Assembly: GCA_964563855.1 (NCBI GenBank)
Contig: CAZLYU010000024.1
Coordinates: 1-51,834, forward strand
DNA from: JAFGRR01 sp964563855
Lineage (GTDB): Bacteria > Planctomycetota > Phycisphaerae > UBA1845 > Fen-1342
Length of the DNA stretch: 51,834 nt
Reading direction: 5' to 3'
The number at the start of each line of letters is the position of its first letter. Within the stretch, counting starts at the first letter, position 1. Below are positions 33,410-42,097 of this stretch, piece by piece. A program made the position numbers and the translations under genes. A model generated the notes under the pieces. That model did not search any database, was not told where the DNA came from, and saw nothing but the letters and a program-made list of their open reading frames with translations.

Positions 33410-34954
33410 TCACGCCGACCTACGCCGATCAGCTTCCCACGCGTCACCGGGGGGCGGCGGAACCACCAGATACACCGGGCCGCGCGGTTCGAACGTGAAG
33501 CCGCCAGATAGCATCCAATACGGGGCGTAATGCAGTTCCGGCGTGACGACAAACACCCGACCGCGTTCCAGAGCCGCCGTGAACCACGGTTCGTCGAGCG
33601 GCGCGTGCAGCAGATCGTGGTCCTGAAGTCCGAGGATCCGCAAATCGTCACGCCACTGGCCACGCAGTTCGTAATAACGCAATGGCCGGATGGTGGTGCT
33701 GTCGGCGATGACGACGCTCTCGGGCGGCAGCACTTTCAAGACCTGCTGCGCAAACCGATCGCCCCCGCGATAGCCGATCTTCCACGGGTGCAGAAAGTAG
33801 CGCACCTTATGGCGGTAGGGAACGTCGCGGTGTGAACCGACCGACAAGTCATAGCGATCGACGATCTCCGGCAGCGCCGCGTAAAAGAGGATCGGAAGAA
33901 GCGCGAGCGCCGCAAACGGCCGCGACCACCACCACGCGCGATCGAAGATTCGGTCGGCGCCGATCGCGATCAGCACCGCGATTAGCACCGTGCTAACGGT
34001 GAAGAACGCGAACTGATCCGGAACATCGTAGCGCAATCCCCAATAAACATGCATGAACGCAATCACGAGCAACCCGGTGTGAAACGCCGTCCGGCGACGC
34101 GCAGCCACCCAGACGCCCAGGAAAGCGACGAGCGCAATCGGCGTCGGGAAATCGAGGATGAGGCACAAGAGCCCGTTGATCAGCAGCCGGACGCTCGGCA
34201 GAAGGCGCATCACGCTCCCGCCGTATTCACCCACCAACGCCGACTTGAAAGCGGTTGCCAGCGGCACGCCCGCGAAGACCTCATTGAGCGCCAGTCCGAG
34301 GTAGAGCCCGGCGCCGGCGACCCACGCAGCAAGCGCCGCAGCGAATGCGGTCGCCGACAGCTCGCCGCGCCATAGCCAGCGCAGCGTAAGCACGCCGTAA
34401 CACGCCAGCGCCAGCAGCGCGAGATTATGGTTGCTGAAGTTTAGCCCGTTCGCGAGGTACGCGAGCACCAGCCACGTGCTCTGCTTGCTCACCGAGTAGC
34501 GATAGAGCAACAGCAATTCGGCGCCGAGCAACGCGGTCGTGAGCGTGTAGACCTCAGCAGTGGTGCAGTGAAACCAGAATGCGTGCGAGACCGAGAGCGA
34601 GAGCGCCCCGGTCACGGCGGCGGCCCGATAGCGGGTCAGCAGACGCATCAGCAGATAAGCATTCGCGATCGTGAGCGCCCCAAAGACGGCGCTCACAAGA
34701 TTGGTGTTGTACGCCGGCTCGCCGGGCAGCGCCTCAAACGCGATCGCCGCGACATAAAACAGCGGATGCGCCAGCGCGAGTCCGGAGTCGCCGCGTAGGT
34801 CGCGTTCCAGCGCGCGGACCTGCGCCATACCGCTGTCTTGCCAAAGCACGCCGGGCGCGACCGTGACAAGATAGAGCGCGAGCGCCGCCCCGAGCGCGGC
34901 CAGGTATTCGAGTGCGAACCGATCGCGCTTGGCGCCCAACGTTGCGTCTCTCAT
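33410..34954 (-). CDS. DUF2723 membrane protein, O-mannosyltransferase-like
   Basis: A 514-residue multi-pass membrane protein of the DUF2723/TMEM260 type, relatives of GT-C glycosyltransferases that use lipid-linked sugars. The N-terminal half holds about ten hydrophobic helices; the first external loop has TVAPGVLWQDSGMAQVRALE with the acidic D-S/E residues typical of the GT-C active-site loop, and ALAHPLFYV, whose histidine is also family-typical. The C-terminal 150 residues are soluble. ATG 34954 overlaps the esterase stop (ATGA), so the two are coupled; the frame is open farther upstream inside the esterase. Confidence 0.82.
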   Translation of the reverse strand: MRDATLGAKRDRFALEYLAALGAALALYLVTVAPGVLWQDSGMAQVRALERDLRGDSGLALAHPLFYVAAIAFEALPGEPAYNTNLVSAVFGALTIANAYLLMRLLTRYRAAAVTGALSLSVSHAFWFHCTTAEVYTLTTALLGAELLLLYRYSVSKQSTWLVLAYLANGLNFSNHNLALLALACYGVLTLRWLWRGELSATAFAAALAAWVAGAGLYLGLALNEVFAGVPLATAFKSALVGEYGGSVMRLLPSVRLLINGLLCLILDFPTPIALVAFLGVWVAARRRTAFHTGLLVIAFMHVYWGLRYDVPDQFAFFTVSTVLIAVLIAIGADRIFDRAWWWSRPFAALALLPILFYAALPEIVDRYDLSVGSHRDVPYRHKVRYFLHPWKIGYRGGDRFAQQVLKVLPPESVVIADSTTIRPLRYYELRGQWRDDLRILGLQDHDLLHAPLDEPWFTAALERGRVFVVTPELHYAPYWMLSGGFTFEPRGPVYLVVPPPPGDAWEADRRRSA

Positions 34955-36360
34955 GGTCGCGTCACGCGCGCTGCGGCCGCCTCGCGCTCCCAGTCGCGAA
35001 GCAATGACGAAACATCCCCGCCCGAAAGCACCGTCACGCCGCGCCGTGAGTGATAGTGCAGCCCCGCGCGGCGGAGTCGTTGAAAGTCGTACGTACGTCG
35101 CGCCTGCTCGAGACACAAATGCAGATCGGGCTGAAGCACCGCGTCGAACGCGGTGCGTCTGCTCACCGTAAGCGTAATGGGCTTGGCCCAGTCCACCTCA
35201 TCGCCGATCCAAATGACCATGCTGCGCAGCTTCCGCCGCTGCGTCACGCGGATCGCATTGCCATCCCGCTCCGCTGTATAGCTTGCCAACCGCTGCATGT
35301 AAGCGCGGACCGCCGCGCGTTCGACGTCAGACCGAGAAGCAGAGCTTTCCCCATCCTGCAGCTTTAGCCGAATACGCCCGCCATCCAAGCTGGCGCCCAG
35401 CCACTCGACCGGCTCGATCCACGCGGTGCAGCCGTCTTCGAGCGTGCGATAGATACGTGTCACGCGGTCCGGGGCGACGCGCCGTCGCTCGAACAGCTTC
35501 CGCATCTCAAACGCCGGCGGACGCACACCGCCATGCCCAACGCCCGGCAGTTCGATCCCCAGGATGCGGTCAGTCAGGCCGAGTTGTTCGACGCGCCGTA
35601 GCGTGTCGCGGTTGTTGCCGGCAATGCCGCCGGTCGAGCTGCGTTCATGCTTGGCGTTGAGATGATCCAGCTCGCCCCACACGGCCAGCACGTGAGTCGC
35701 GGCGACCGAAGGCAGAAAGTGATCCTTCAGATCCCACGCCGGAAAAATCAGCGATCCCGCCAGCGGCATCACCCCGGCAAACTGCTCCCCCAGCGTCGCG
35801 GCGATCGTCCACGATGTGTGCCCGCCCATCGAATACCCGGTCGCGTAGACACGATCGCTATCAACGTTGAGTCGGCGTTTGAGCGCCAGCAGAAGAATGC
35901 GATGTTCCGGTGTCTCGCTCACGCCGTCGATCCGGCGGCCCCGATAGTCGGTCGGAGCGGCGATCAAGTAGTCGTCGACGCGCGGCCCCAGAATGTGCTC
36001 CAGATACCCGATCGTCCACCGCGCGTGACCGCCTTGCCCGTGCAGTCCGTAGATCAGCGGCCACGGTTCCGCTGCGTCATACCCCGCCGGAATGCGCAGC
36101 ACACACTCTCGCGAGTCGTCGTCGGGTAGAGCAATCTGAATCGTCCGCCGCCCCGGGGCGTAGTCCGGCCGCGTCGGCGCCGAGGGCAGCCATTGCGCGA
36201 GCCGCGACCAACGGAACTCCGGATCAGCCGCGATTCGCTTTGCGAGCGCCGCCCGCTTGCCAAAATCCGGCTCTGAAAAATAGCGGCGGAGGTCTTCGCG
36301 AATACCCTCGCTCGCCGCGGCCGTTGTGGCGACACAAAGCATCAAAAGACACAGTTTCAC
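34951..36360 (-). CDS. Secreted alpha/beta-hydrolase (esterase)
   Basis: A roughly 469-residue exported hydrolase. A signal peptide (VKLCLLMLCVATTAAASEG) supports the GTG at 36360; ATG 36459 adds 33 residues and is less likely. The fold is seen as PLIYGLHGQGGH (oxyanion region), the nucleophile elbow ATGYSMGGHTSW (GxSxG), the acid in AVWGELDHLN and the His in LPGVGHGG, the pattern of the PHB-depolymerase/esterase D-like group. The 150-residue C-terminal part, rich in RRKLRSMVIWIGDEVDWAKP, is an extra beta domain. Its stop overlaps the DUF2723 start by 4 bases, suggesting a joint role on a surface glycan or ester. Confidence 0.8.
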   Translation of the reverse strand: MKLCLLMLCVATTAAASEGIREDLRRYFSEPDFGKRAALAKRIAADPEFRWSRLAQWLPSAPTRPDYAPGRRTIQIALPDDDSRECVLRIPAGYDAAEPWPLIYGLHGQGGHARWTIGYLEHILGPRVDDYLIAAPTDYRGRRIDGVSETPEHRILLLALKRRLNVDSDRVYATGYSMGGHTSWTIAATLGEQFAGVMPLAGSLIFPAWDLKDHFLPSVAATHVLAVWGELDHLNAKHERSSTGGIAGNNRDTLRRVEQLGLTDRILGIELPGVGHGGVRPPAFEMRKLFERRRVAPDRVTRIYRTLEDGCTAWIEPVEWLGASLDGGRIRLKLQDGESSASRSDVERAAVRAYMQRLASYTAERDGNAIRVTQRRKLRSMVIWIGDEVDWAKPITLTVSRRTAFDAVLQPDLHLCLEQARRTYDFQRLRRAGLHYHSRRGVTVLSGGDVSSLLRDWEREAAAARVTRP

Positions 36361-36525
36361 AGCTTGCGGCGCCACCGCGCGACAAGAGCGTACAACGTAA
36401 CGCGGCGCGCCGCGCAGTGTTGATGCAAGACGATCGTTATGATGGTCGCAACGGCACATAGGCTCAGTGGCCGCGGTGTCGGGCCGCCGCCCAGCCCTCT
36501 CAGGGATCAGTCAGGACACACGGAA

Positions 36526-38577
36526 ATGCAGTCGAGTGACGCACAATCCGAGCACGTGTCGCCATCCTCCAGCGACGATACCGTCGTCGCCCGCCGCGAT
36601 GATAATGGAAATGCCATGCTCGGCGCCCCGACCGACATCGCCGGGTATCGCATCGTCAAGGAGATCCACCGCGGCGGCCAGGGGGTGGTCTATCAGGCCG
36701 TACACGAAGGCACCAAGCGGCGGGTCGCGGTCAAGGTCATGCGCGAAGGACCCTTCGCGAGCAAGGCCGACCAGGCTAGGTTCGAACGCGAGGTGCAGGT
36801 GTTGGGGCACCTCAACCACCCCGGCATCGTCAGCATCTACGACACCGGCGTAGCGAACGGATCGCACTACTTCGTCATGGATTACATCAGCGGACAGCCG
36901 CTCGATGTCTATCTCCAGATGCGGCGGATGAACAGCCGCGAGGTCTTGGAGCTGTTCGCGAGCATCTGCGAGGCCGTGCACGCCGCCCACTTGCAGGGTG
37001 TGATCCATCGCGATCTCAAGCCCGGCAACATCCGCGTCGACAGCGACGGCGCGCCCCACGTCCTCGATTTCGGTCTGGCGAAGTCGGGATTGCCCGAGCC
37101 CGGCTCGAGCGCGATGACCGTGACCGGCCAGTTTATGGGTTCGCTGCCATGGGCCAGTCCCGAGCAGGCCGAAGCCCAACCCGGCCGCATCGACGTCCGC
37201 TCCGATGTCTACTCCCTCGGCGTCATTGCCTACCAGATGCTGGCGGATCGCTTCCCCTACGACGTCACCGGATCGATGCGTGAAGTGCTCGAGAACATCC
37301 TCAACGCCGAGCCGCAGCGGCCAAGCCTGCTGCGCCGCGACATCAACGACGAAGTCGACACGATCGTGCTCAAGTGTCTCCAGAAAGACCGCGAACGCCG
37401 CTATCAAAGCGCCGGCGAGATCGCGCGCGACGTCCGTCGCTTTCTCAACGGCGATCCGATCGAGGCGAAACGCGATTCGTTCGGCTACGTCATGTCCAAG
37501 CACATTCGGCGGCACCGCGTCACCGTCGTCGTCGCGCTGAGCTTTGTCGCGGTCACGCTCGGCGGCCTCTTCACCGCCCTCTACTTCGCCAACCAGGCGG
37601 CCACCGAGCGCGATGCCGCGCAGCGCGCCCAACGCTACGCCGAGAGCAAGGCGACCGAGGCGGACGAAGTGCGTCTGGCCGCTGAGGCGGAGGCGAATCG
37701 CGCTCGCGCCGCCGAGCGCGAGCAGCAGCGCCTGCGGCGCCTCGCCGACGAACGCGCCGAGCAGGCCCGCGTCGCGATGATGGATGCCGAAGACGCCCGC
37801 CGCGAGGCCGAAGCCGCCCTGCGGCGAATGAGCGATCACGCCAGCTCGATGCTCGCTGAGGGGCGCGCTGCTGAAGCTGAGGGCCTGCTGCGGCAGGTCG
37901 TCGACCAGCAGCAGCGCCTCTCGGGCGAGGGATCCCCGCTGACGCAGGCCGCGATTCGCAACCTCAAGGAGCTATACATCGCCTTGGGACGCCAGGAAGA
38001 AGCAGTCGAGTGGAGCCTGCGCGAAAATCTCGCGCTACAGCGCGAGTCGTGGGGCGCCGCCGTGCCGCTCGCCCCGCACCTCGCCGCGCTCGCCACCCAC
38101 CTGCGCTCTCGCGGAGCGGATGCGGCGGCCGAACCGCTGCTGCGCGAGCGCGTCGAAATCTTTCGCGCCGCGCCGCAACTGCCGGCTCGCGACTTCACGA
38201 TTGCGCTGCTCGAATTGGCGGAACTTGAGCTTGAGTTAGACAAGTACGCATCCGCCGAAGCGCACGCCCGCGAAGCGCTGGACATCGCGCCGAGCGACTT
38301 CGCGCGTCTCAACGCTCGTCTCTCGCTGGGGGCCTCGCTGGTCGGGCAAGAGCGTTTGACTGAGGCTGAGCTGATGCTGCGCGCCACGCACCAACGCATT
38401 CCGCCCGCGTTTCGACAGCTTCGTGCACGGGCCGCCGCCGAATTGTGCAAGCTCTATGAGCGAACCGGCGAAGCCGGCGAGGCCCAACCGTTCTGCACCG
38501 AAGCCGCCCGCGCCGCCGATCGATCGACCGCCGCACCGGCTTCGACCACCGCGCAGCAACCACACCAAACCGGTTAG
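36526..38577 (+). CDS. Membrane-anchored Ser/Thr protein kinase with helical extension
   Basis: A 683-residue PknB-type kinase. The catalytic domain spans about residues 43-310: nucleotide loop HRGGQGVVYQ, the VAVKVM lysine, catalytic loop HRDLKPGN, DFGLAKSG and ASPEQA. One membrane helix follows at about 333-356 (VTVVVALSFVAVTLGGLFTA). Beyond it lies a coiled-coil/Ala-Glu-Arg-rich segment (ATERDAAQRAQRYAESKATE) and TPR-like repeats to the C-terminus, placing a possible sensor or partner-binding part outside the cytoplasm. I chose ATG 36526 (MQSSDAQSE); upstream ATGs overlap the divergent esterase region. The next gene begins 102 bases downstream. Confidence 0.92.
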   Translation: MQSSDAQSEHVSPSSSDDTVVARRDDNGNAMLGAPTDIAGYRIVKEIHRGGQGVVYQAVHEGTKRRVAVKVMREGPFASKADQARFEREVQVLGHLNHPGIVSIYDTGVANGSHYFVMDYISGQPLDVYLQMRRMNSREVLELFASICEAVHAAHLQGVIHRDLKPGNIRVDSDGAPHVLDFGLAKSGLPEPGSSAMTVTGQFMGSLPWASPEQAEAQPGRIDVRSDVYSLGVIAYQMLADRFPYDVTGSMREVLENILNAEPQRPSLLRRDINDEVDTIVLKCLQKDRERRYQSAGEIARDVRRFLNGDPIEAKRDSFGYVMSKHIRRHRVTVVVALSFVAVTLGGLFTALYFANQAATERDAAQRAQRYAESKATEADEVRLAAEAEANRARAAEREQQRLRRLADERAEQARVAMMDAEDARREAEAALRRMSDHASSMLAEGRAAEAEGLLRQVVDQQQRLSGEGSPLTQAAIRNLKELYIALGRQEEAVEWSLRENLALQRESWGAAVPLAPHLAALATHLRSRGADAAAEPLLRERVEIFRAAPQLPARDFTIALLELAELELELDKYASAEAHAREALDIAPSDFARLNARLSLGASLVGQERLTEAELMLRATHQRIPPAFRQLRARAAAELCKLYERTGEAGEAQPFCTEAARAADRSTAAPASTTAQQPHQTG

Positions 38578-38679
38578 CCGGTCCGCGGGTTGTCGCGCCT
38601 TTCGACGGCGCCTATCATCGCGGCCGACCGTTGACGCGGTGCGGCGTCGCGGATCAGGTTTCGGCCGGAGATACACACC

Positions 38680-40458
38680 ATGGCGGATGAGCCAAGCGCC
38701 CTGCGACGGGTCCTGTGGCGCGATGCGTTCCCCTTCCTGCGACTCTTTGGAACTTTCGGGCTCGCGGTGAACTTCACCCGGCTCGCATTGGCCTTTCTCG
38801 GGGTCGTCGCGCTCTACGCTGGGGGACGGGCGCTCGACAGCGTCTGGGTCGCAGGCGACGGCGGCGTCGCGCCGGGCGCGATCGCCGCTTTCGCCACGCG
38901 CAGCGCCGCCGAGTTCGAGCAGTGGCGCGTCGTCCAACAAGCCGCTTACGAAGCCGCCCGCGCCGAACGTGAAGCCGCGACCGAGCGCGGCGCCGACGCG
39001 TCGGCGGCGTTGCAATTGATCAACACGCTCGTTGATGAGCGCCTCGCGGCGCTCGACCGCGAAGAAGCGCGCGATCGCGACCTGCGTCGGATGGCTGTGC
39101 TGCGCGCCGCAGATCAGCTCAGCTTCCGCATCGCGGGCCTGCCATCAAACGAGCGCTTTGAAGGCGGAGTGGTCGATGACGAAGTCGTGTTTCTGCTCCG
39201 GGCGGCGCCGGAAGACCAGGCCGCTAACCTCACGGCGGCTTTGGCGCAGGGCGCCGCCGCCGCGCAGGTCGTAGCCCTCGAGCCGCAGGGGCCCTTCGAA
39301 ACCCAACTGCTCTATCAATTGCGCTGCCTCGCCGGCGCCGTGCAGGGCGCCCTCACGCTCAACATCGGGTGGGCGGACAGCGCTTTCAGCGAACGCCCAT
39401 CCCTGATCGGAAGTTTGGCGTCGGCGTACTCGGGCTGGGTCTGGCTGGTCACCGAACGACCCGTCTTCCTCTTGGTGTATGCGGTGCTCGAGTTGGCGAT
39501 CTTCGCGCTCTTCGGCGTGGCGATCGCGCGGCACTGCGCCGTGTACATCGCCCGCGACGAATCAATCGGCTTCGGGGCGGCGCTGCGCTTCGCCGCCGAA
39601 AAGTGGTACGAGTGTTGCGCGGCGCCGGTCATCCCGATTGTCATCATCGTCATCGGGGCCGTCGCGATGTTCGCCGGCGGCCTGATCGGAGCCATTCCCG
39701 TCATCGGCCCCATCATCTCCGGCGCGCTGTTCATTCTGGCGATCCTCGGCGGCTTCGTCCTCGCGCTTGTCCTGGTGGGCTATGTGCTGGGCATGCCGCT
39801 CATGTGGCCGACGATCGCCGTCGAGAGTTCAGACGCCTTCGATGCTGTCGCGCACGCGTTCAGCTATGTGGGACAGCGGCTGTGGCACGTGCTCTTCTAC
39901 TTCGCGTGCCTGCTGGTCTCCGGCGCACTCGGATTCTTGCTCGTGCAACTCTTGGCGACGCTCACGCTGAAGTTCACCCACGCGTTCATAGGTACGGGCT
40001 ATAGCCTGTTCGGCGCGGTGAGCAGCGCTCAGACCGCGTCGTTCTCAAAGCTCGAAGCACTCTGGTTCATGCCTGCCTGGAGCGAGCTCCCCTGGCTCCC
40101 CACGCCGGGCGCCCCGCCGTTCTGGGGCGAGTTCGGCGTCGCTCCCTTGGCTTGGCACGAGTCGGTCGCGCAGTTCTTCATCGCGACCTGGGTTTTCGTG
40201 ATCGTCTCCATTGTGTTGGCTTATCTGGTGAGCTTCTACTTCTGCGGCGCGACGCAGGCCTATCTCCTGCTCCGTCGCGACGTTGACGCGACCGACTACC
40301 ACGAGATCTACTACGAAGACGATGAAGACGAGCCGTTGCCCTCAGAACTCACGAGCGAGAGCTCCGGAACATCGCTACCGGTCGTCAGCAACGCGCCCAG
40401 CGACCCGCCCAATGATCCGTCAGAATCGGATTCGGCTGACGATCAGAGCAAAGCCTGA
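38680..40458 (+). CDS. Large multi-pass membrane protein of unknown function
   Basis: 592 residues. One hydrophobic helix lies near the N-terminus (LALAFLGVVALYAGGRALDS), then about 200 mostly soluble residues, then a membrane domain with six or more helices (IPIVIIVIGAVAMFAGGLIG, AIPVIGPIISGALFILAILG) and a charged C-terminal tail (YHEIYYEDDEDEPLPSELTS). It resembles a planctomycete-type membrane protein beginning 'W..AFP.L.LF..F..A'; no named family is certain. It follows the kinase gene on the same strand and may be one of its targets, an inference from position only. Confidence 0.75.
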   Translation: MADEPSALRRVLWRDAFPFLRLFGTFGLAVNFTRLALAFLGVVALYAGGRALDSVWVAGDGGVAPGAIAAFATRSAAEFEQWRVVQQAAYEAARAEREAATERGADASAALQLINTLVDERLAALDREEARDRDLRRMAVLRAADQLSFRIAGLPSNERFEGGVVDDEVVFLLRAAPEDQAANLTAALAQGAAAAQVVALEPQGPFETQLLYQLRCLAGAVQGALTLNIGWADSAFSERPSLIGSLASAYSGWVWLVTERPVFLLVYAVLELAIFALFGVAIARHCAVYIARDESIGFGAALRFAAEKWYECCAAPVIPIVIIVIGAVAMFAGGLIGAIPVIGPIISGALFILAILGGFVLALVLVGYVLGMPLMWPTIAVESSDAFDAVAHAFSYVGQRLWHVLFYFACLLVSGALGFLLVQLLATLTLKFTHAFIGTGYSLFGAVSSAQTASFSKLEALWFMPAWSELPWLPTPGAPPFWGEFGVAPLAWHESVAQFFIATWVFVIVSIVLAYLVSFYFCGATQAYLLLRRDVDATDYHEIYYEDDEDEPLPSELTSESSGTSLPVVSNAPSDPPNDPSESDSADDQSKA

Positions 40459-40803
40459 CCCGCAACACGGCTTCATATCCCCCCGGCACAGACACAGCGC
40501 CGGGCGGTCCCCGTGTTCCCGTCGAACCGAAAGCGGCAGGGGGTGTCCTGCCCGTGACCGCCAGGCCAACGTTTTCGCGTAAGCACACCGTCTGCCGACC
40601 GCTGTTCGCATCGGCAGGCCGACGGGCTGGGCGCCCCGCGTACGCGGCCAAAGCGGGTACTCATTCCACAGCAGTGAGGAGCCCGTCCCCAGTTCACGTC
40701 CCTGACCCTTGCTCAGAGCAACTGAGCCGGCGCCGGACGCTCTGGCACGCCAGTTGCTGAACCTCGCAATGGGCATGGTTCTTACGCTCTAGGAGGCGGC
40801 GAC
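40459..40803 (+). ncRNA. Hairpin-rich noncoding stretch, possible structured RNA or leader
   Basis: 345 bases between the membrane-protein stop and the microprotein start. Visible pairings: CCCGGC/GCCGGG (40482-40487, 40499-40504), terminator-like; an alternative 7-bp stem GGCGGTC (40503-40509) with GACCGCC (40556-40562) enclosing GTTC/GAAC (40515-40518, 40524-40527) and GGCAGG/CCTGCC (40535-40540, 40547-40552), a three-way junction; a bulged stem CCGTC-TGCCGA (40588-40598) with TCGGCA and GACGG (40611-40625); the palindrome CCGCGTACGCGG (40636-40647); and GCTCAG/CTGAGC (40711-40716, 40722-40727). The first two pairings exclude each other, as in attenuators. High GC makes chance stems common; no known RNA family matches. 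Confidence 0.3.
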
Positions 40804-40926
40804 ATGTTCTATATGGTGCTGCTGTTGATTGTGCTGTGGGTCATCATCGCACTGCGAACCGACGACGCGCTGTCAACGCGTTCCCGCGTCACACAATTGC
40901 GCTCGCTTCACGCCGACCGGCCATAA
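40804..40926 (+). CDS. 40-residue single-pass membrane microprotein
   Basis: A short frame starting MFYMVLLLIVLWVIIALRTD: one membrane helix at residues 2-17 followed by a polar, basic tail ending HADRP. AGGAGG (40791-40796) stands exactly 7 bases before the ATG, the best Shine-Dalgarno in the window. It is too short for ordinary gene calling. It lies between the large membrane protein and the 3' end of the secretion operon, convergent with the latter. The function is unknown; such proteins often tune a larger membrane complex. The alternative is a chance frame, but the ribosome site and hydrophobic start argue against it. Confidence 0.55.
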   Translation: MFYMVLLLIVLWVIIALRTDDALSTRSRVTQLRSLHADRP

Positions 40927-40963
40927 GCTCCTCGCGACCACCAACGGCTTCGCCGCGCCAGGA

Positions 40964-42097
40964 CTATTCGGTCGGGTAGACGGCGTCGGACACGAGCGCA
41001 AGGGCGTGATACACAAACGGATGCTGATCAGGATCGACGCGTTCGCGTGAACTGAACGGTTCCCCCAGCGGGTAGAAGTAATCCACCAGCGGCTCATCGG
41101 GCGAGTACGGCTTGTCTTCAAACCGCACCACCAATCCCCGTGGATGGATCAGCACCACCTCCCCGTCATCCACTTCCGACCCCAGTTGCAGTTCCTCCGG
41201 CGCGGTCGCATAGTCCCCGGTCGGACGCACCTTCGCCAGAACGGCCCCGTTGATCGCCTCGACACCGATCAATGTCTTGTCGGCGACCGTCGGCCATGCC
41301 GGCGGAGGAGGCGGCGGCGGCGGGCCCGGATCCGGCTCCGGTTCAGGCTCCGGCTCGCGATCGGGCGGAGGCCGAACCACCACCGGCGGCGCCGGCGGCT
41401 CATACTTTTGAAACACGTTCGCGCTCGACAGGCGGCCATAGCTCTCGCTCGCGAATGCCAGCCGGCCGAGCTCTGAAGTCGGATCCGGCTCGACATGCTC
41501 GACTTCGCGCAGCTCAGGCAGCACGAGCGCTGTGGCGGTGAAGTCGATATTGAGCATCGGCCCGTCGGGCGCGCGAGCCGGGGCGCCGCGCCCTCCGCGA
41601 CGTGACTCCTGCGCCACGGTGATGCGCATCCGCGGAATGCGCGTGCGGTAAGGCTGCTCGTAAAACGACTGCAGAAAACGGGCCAATTGCTTGTTCAAGC
41701 CCTCCGTCTCGACGCGAATGCTGACCTCTTCGAACGGCGGCAACTGTTTCTGCGGCTTCCCGTACAGGTAGTGTCGCTGGACCGTCGCCGGACGCAGTTG
41801 CGGTTCGCGAAAGCCGGCCTGCGTCAGCAAGTCGAACAGATCCTGGCGGAAGTCTGACTGCGCGGTTTGCAGGTCCACACCGAGCGTTTGGGCGGTTGCG
41901 GAGCGCCACTGCTCGATCAGTTCTTCCTCGCGCTGCACATACATGCGAAGCTCGCCGCGCTCTTTGCGGGCGTCAGCCACGTCGCTGAGCAGCTCCTGGT
42001 AGGGGGCGTAGATGAAGCTGCGAAAGCCCTGATAGCCGATGAGCGCGACGACCGCGCCGCCGACCATAATCGCCAGAATCCGCTCGCGACTGCTCAT
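40964..42097 (-). CDS. PilO/GspM-like inner-membrane platform protein
   Basis: A 377-residue bitopic protein, last gene of the secretion operon. A short cytoplasmic N-terminus (MSSRERI), a membrane helix (LAIMVGGAVVALIGYQGF), a coiled coil (LLSDVADARKERGELRMYVQ) and a ferredoxin-like periplasmic part (FEEVSIRVETEGLNKQLARF) follow the PilO/GspM layout. A Pro/Glu-rich linker (residues about 260-290, with PEPEPEPDPGPPPPPPPP) leads to a C-terminal beta-domain resembling PilP-type inner-membrane lipoproteins (ADKTLIGVEAINGAVLAKVR). ATG 42097 has AGGAG 9 bases upstream and overlaps the pilM-pilN stop by 4 bases; the frame is open farther upstream. Confidence 0.72.
   Translation of the reverse strand: MSSRERILAIMVGGAVVALIGYQGFRSFIYAPYQELLSDVADARKERGELRMYVQREEELIEQWRSATAQTLGVDLQTAQSDFRQDLFDLLTQAGFREPQLRPATVQRHYLYGKPQKQLPPFEEVSIRVETEGLNKQLARFLQSFYEQPYRTRIPRMRITVAQESRRGGRGAPARAPDGPMLNIDFTATALVLPELREVEHVEPDPTSELGRLAFASESYGRLSSANVFQKYEPPAPPVVVRPPPDREPEPEPEPDPGPPPPPPPPAWPTVADKTLIGVEAINGAVLAKVRPTGDYATAPEELQLGSEVDDGEVVLIHPRGLVVRFEDKPYSPDEPLVDYFYPLGEPFSSRERVDPDQHPFVYHALALVSDAVYPTE

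Noticed and set aside
40503..40562. Hammerhead or twister ribozyme, RNase P RNA, SRP RNA or tmRNA at the three-way junction
   Set aside because: The conserved cores (CUGAUGA, GAGGAAAGUC, GGAAGGUAGCAGC and others) are absent.
40420..40776. 118-residue minus-strand frame over the hairpin-rich region
   Set aside because: All three minus frames are open here, the translation is Arg/Cys-rich and no domain is visible; the region is better explained as noncoding.
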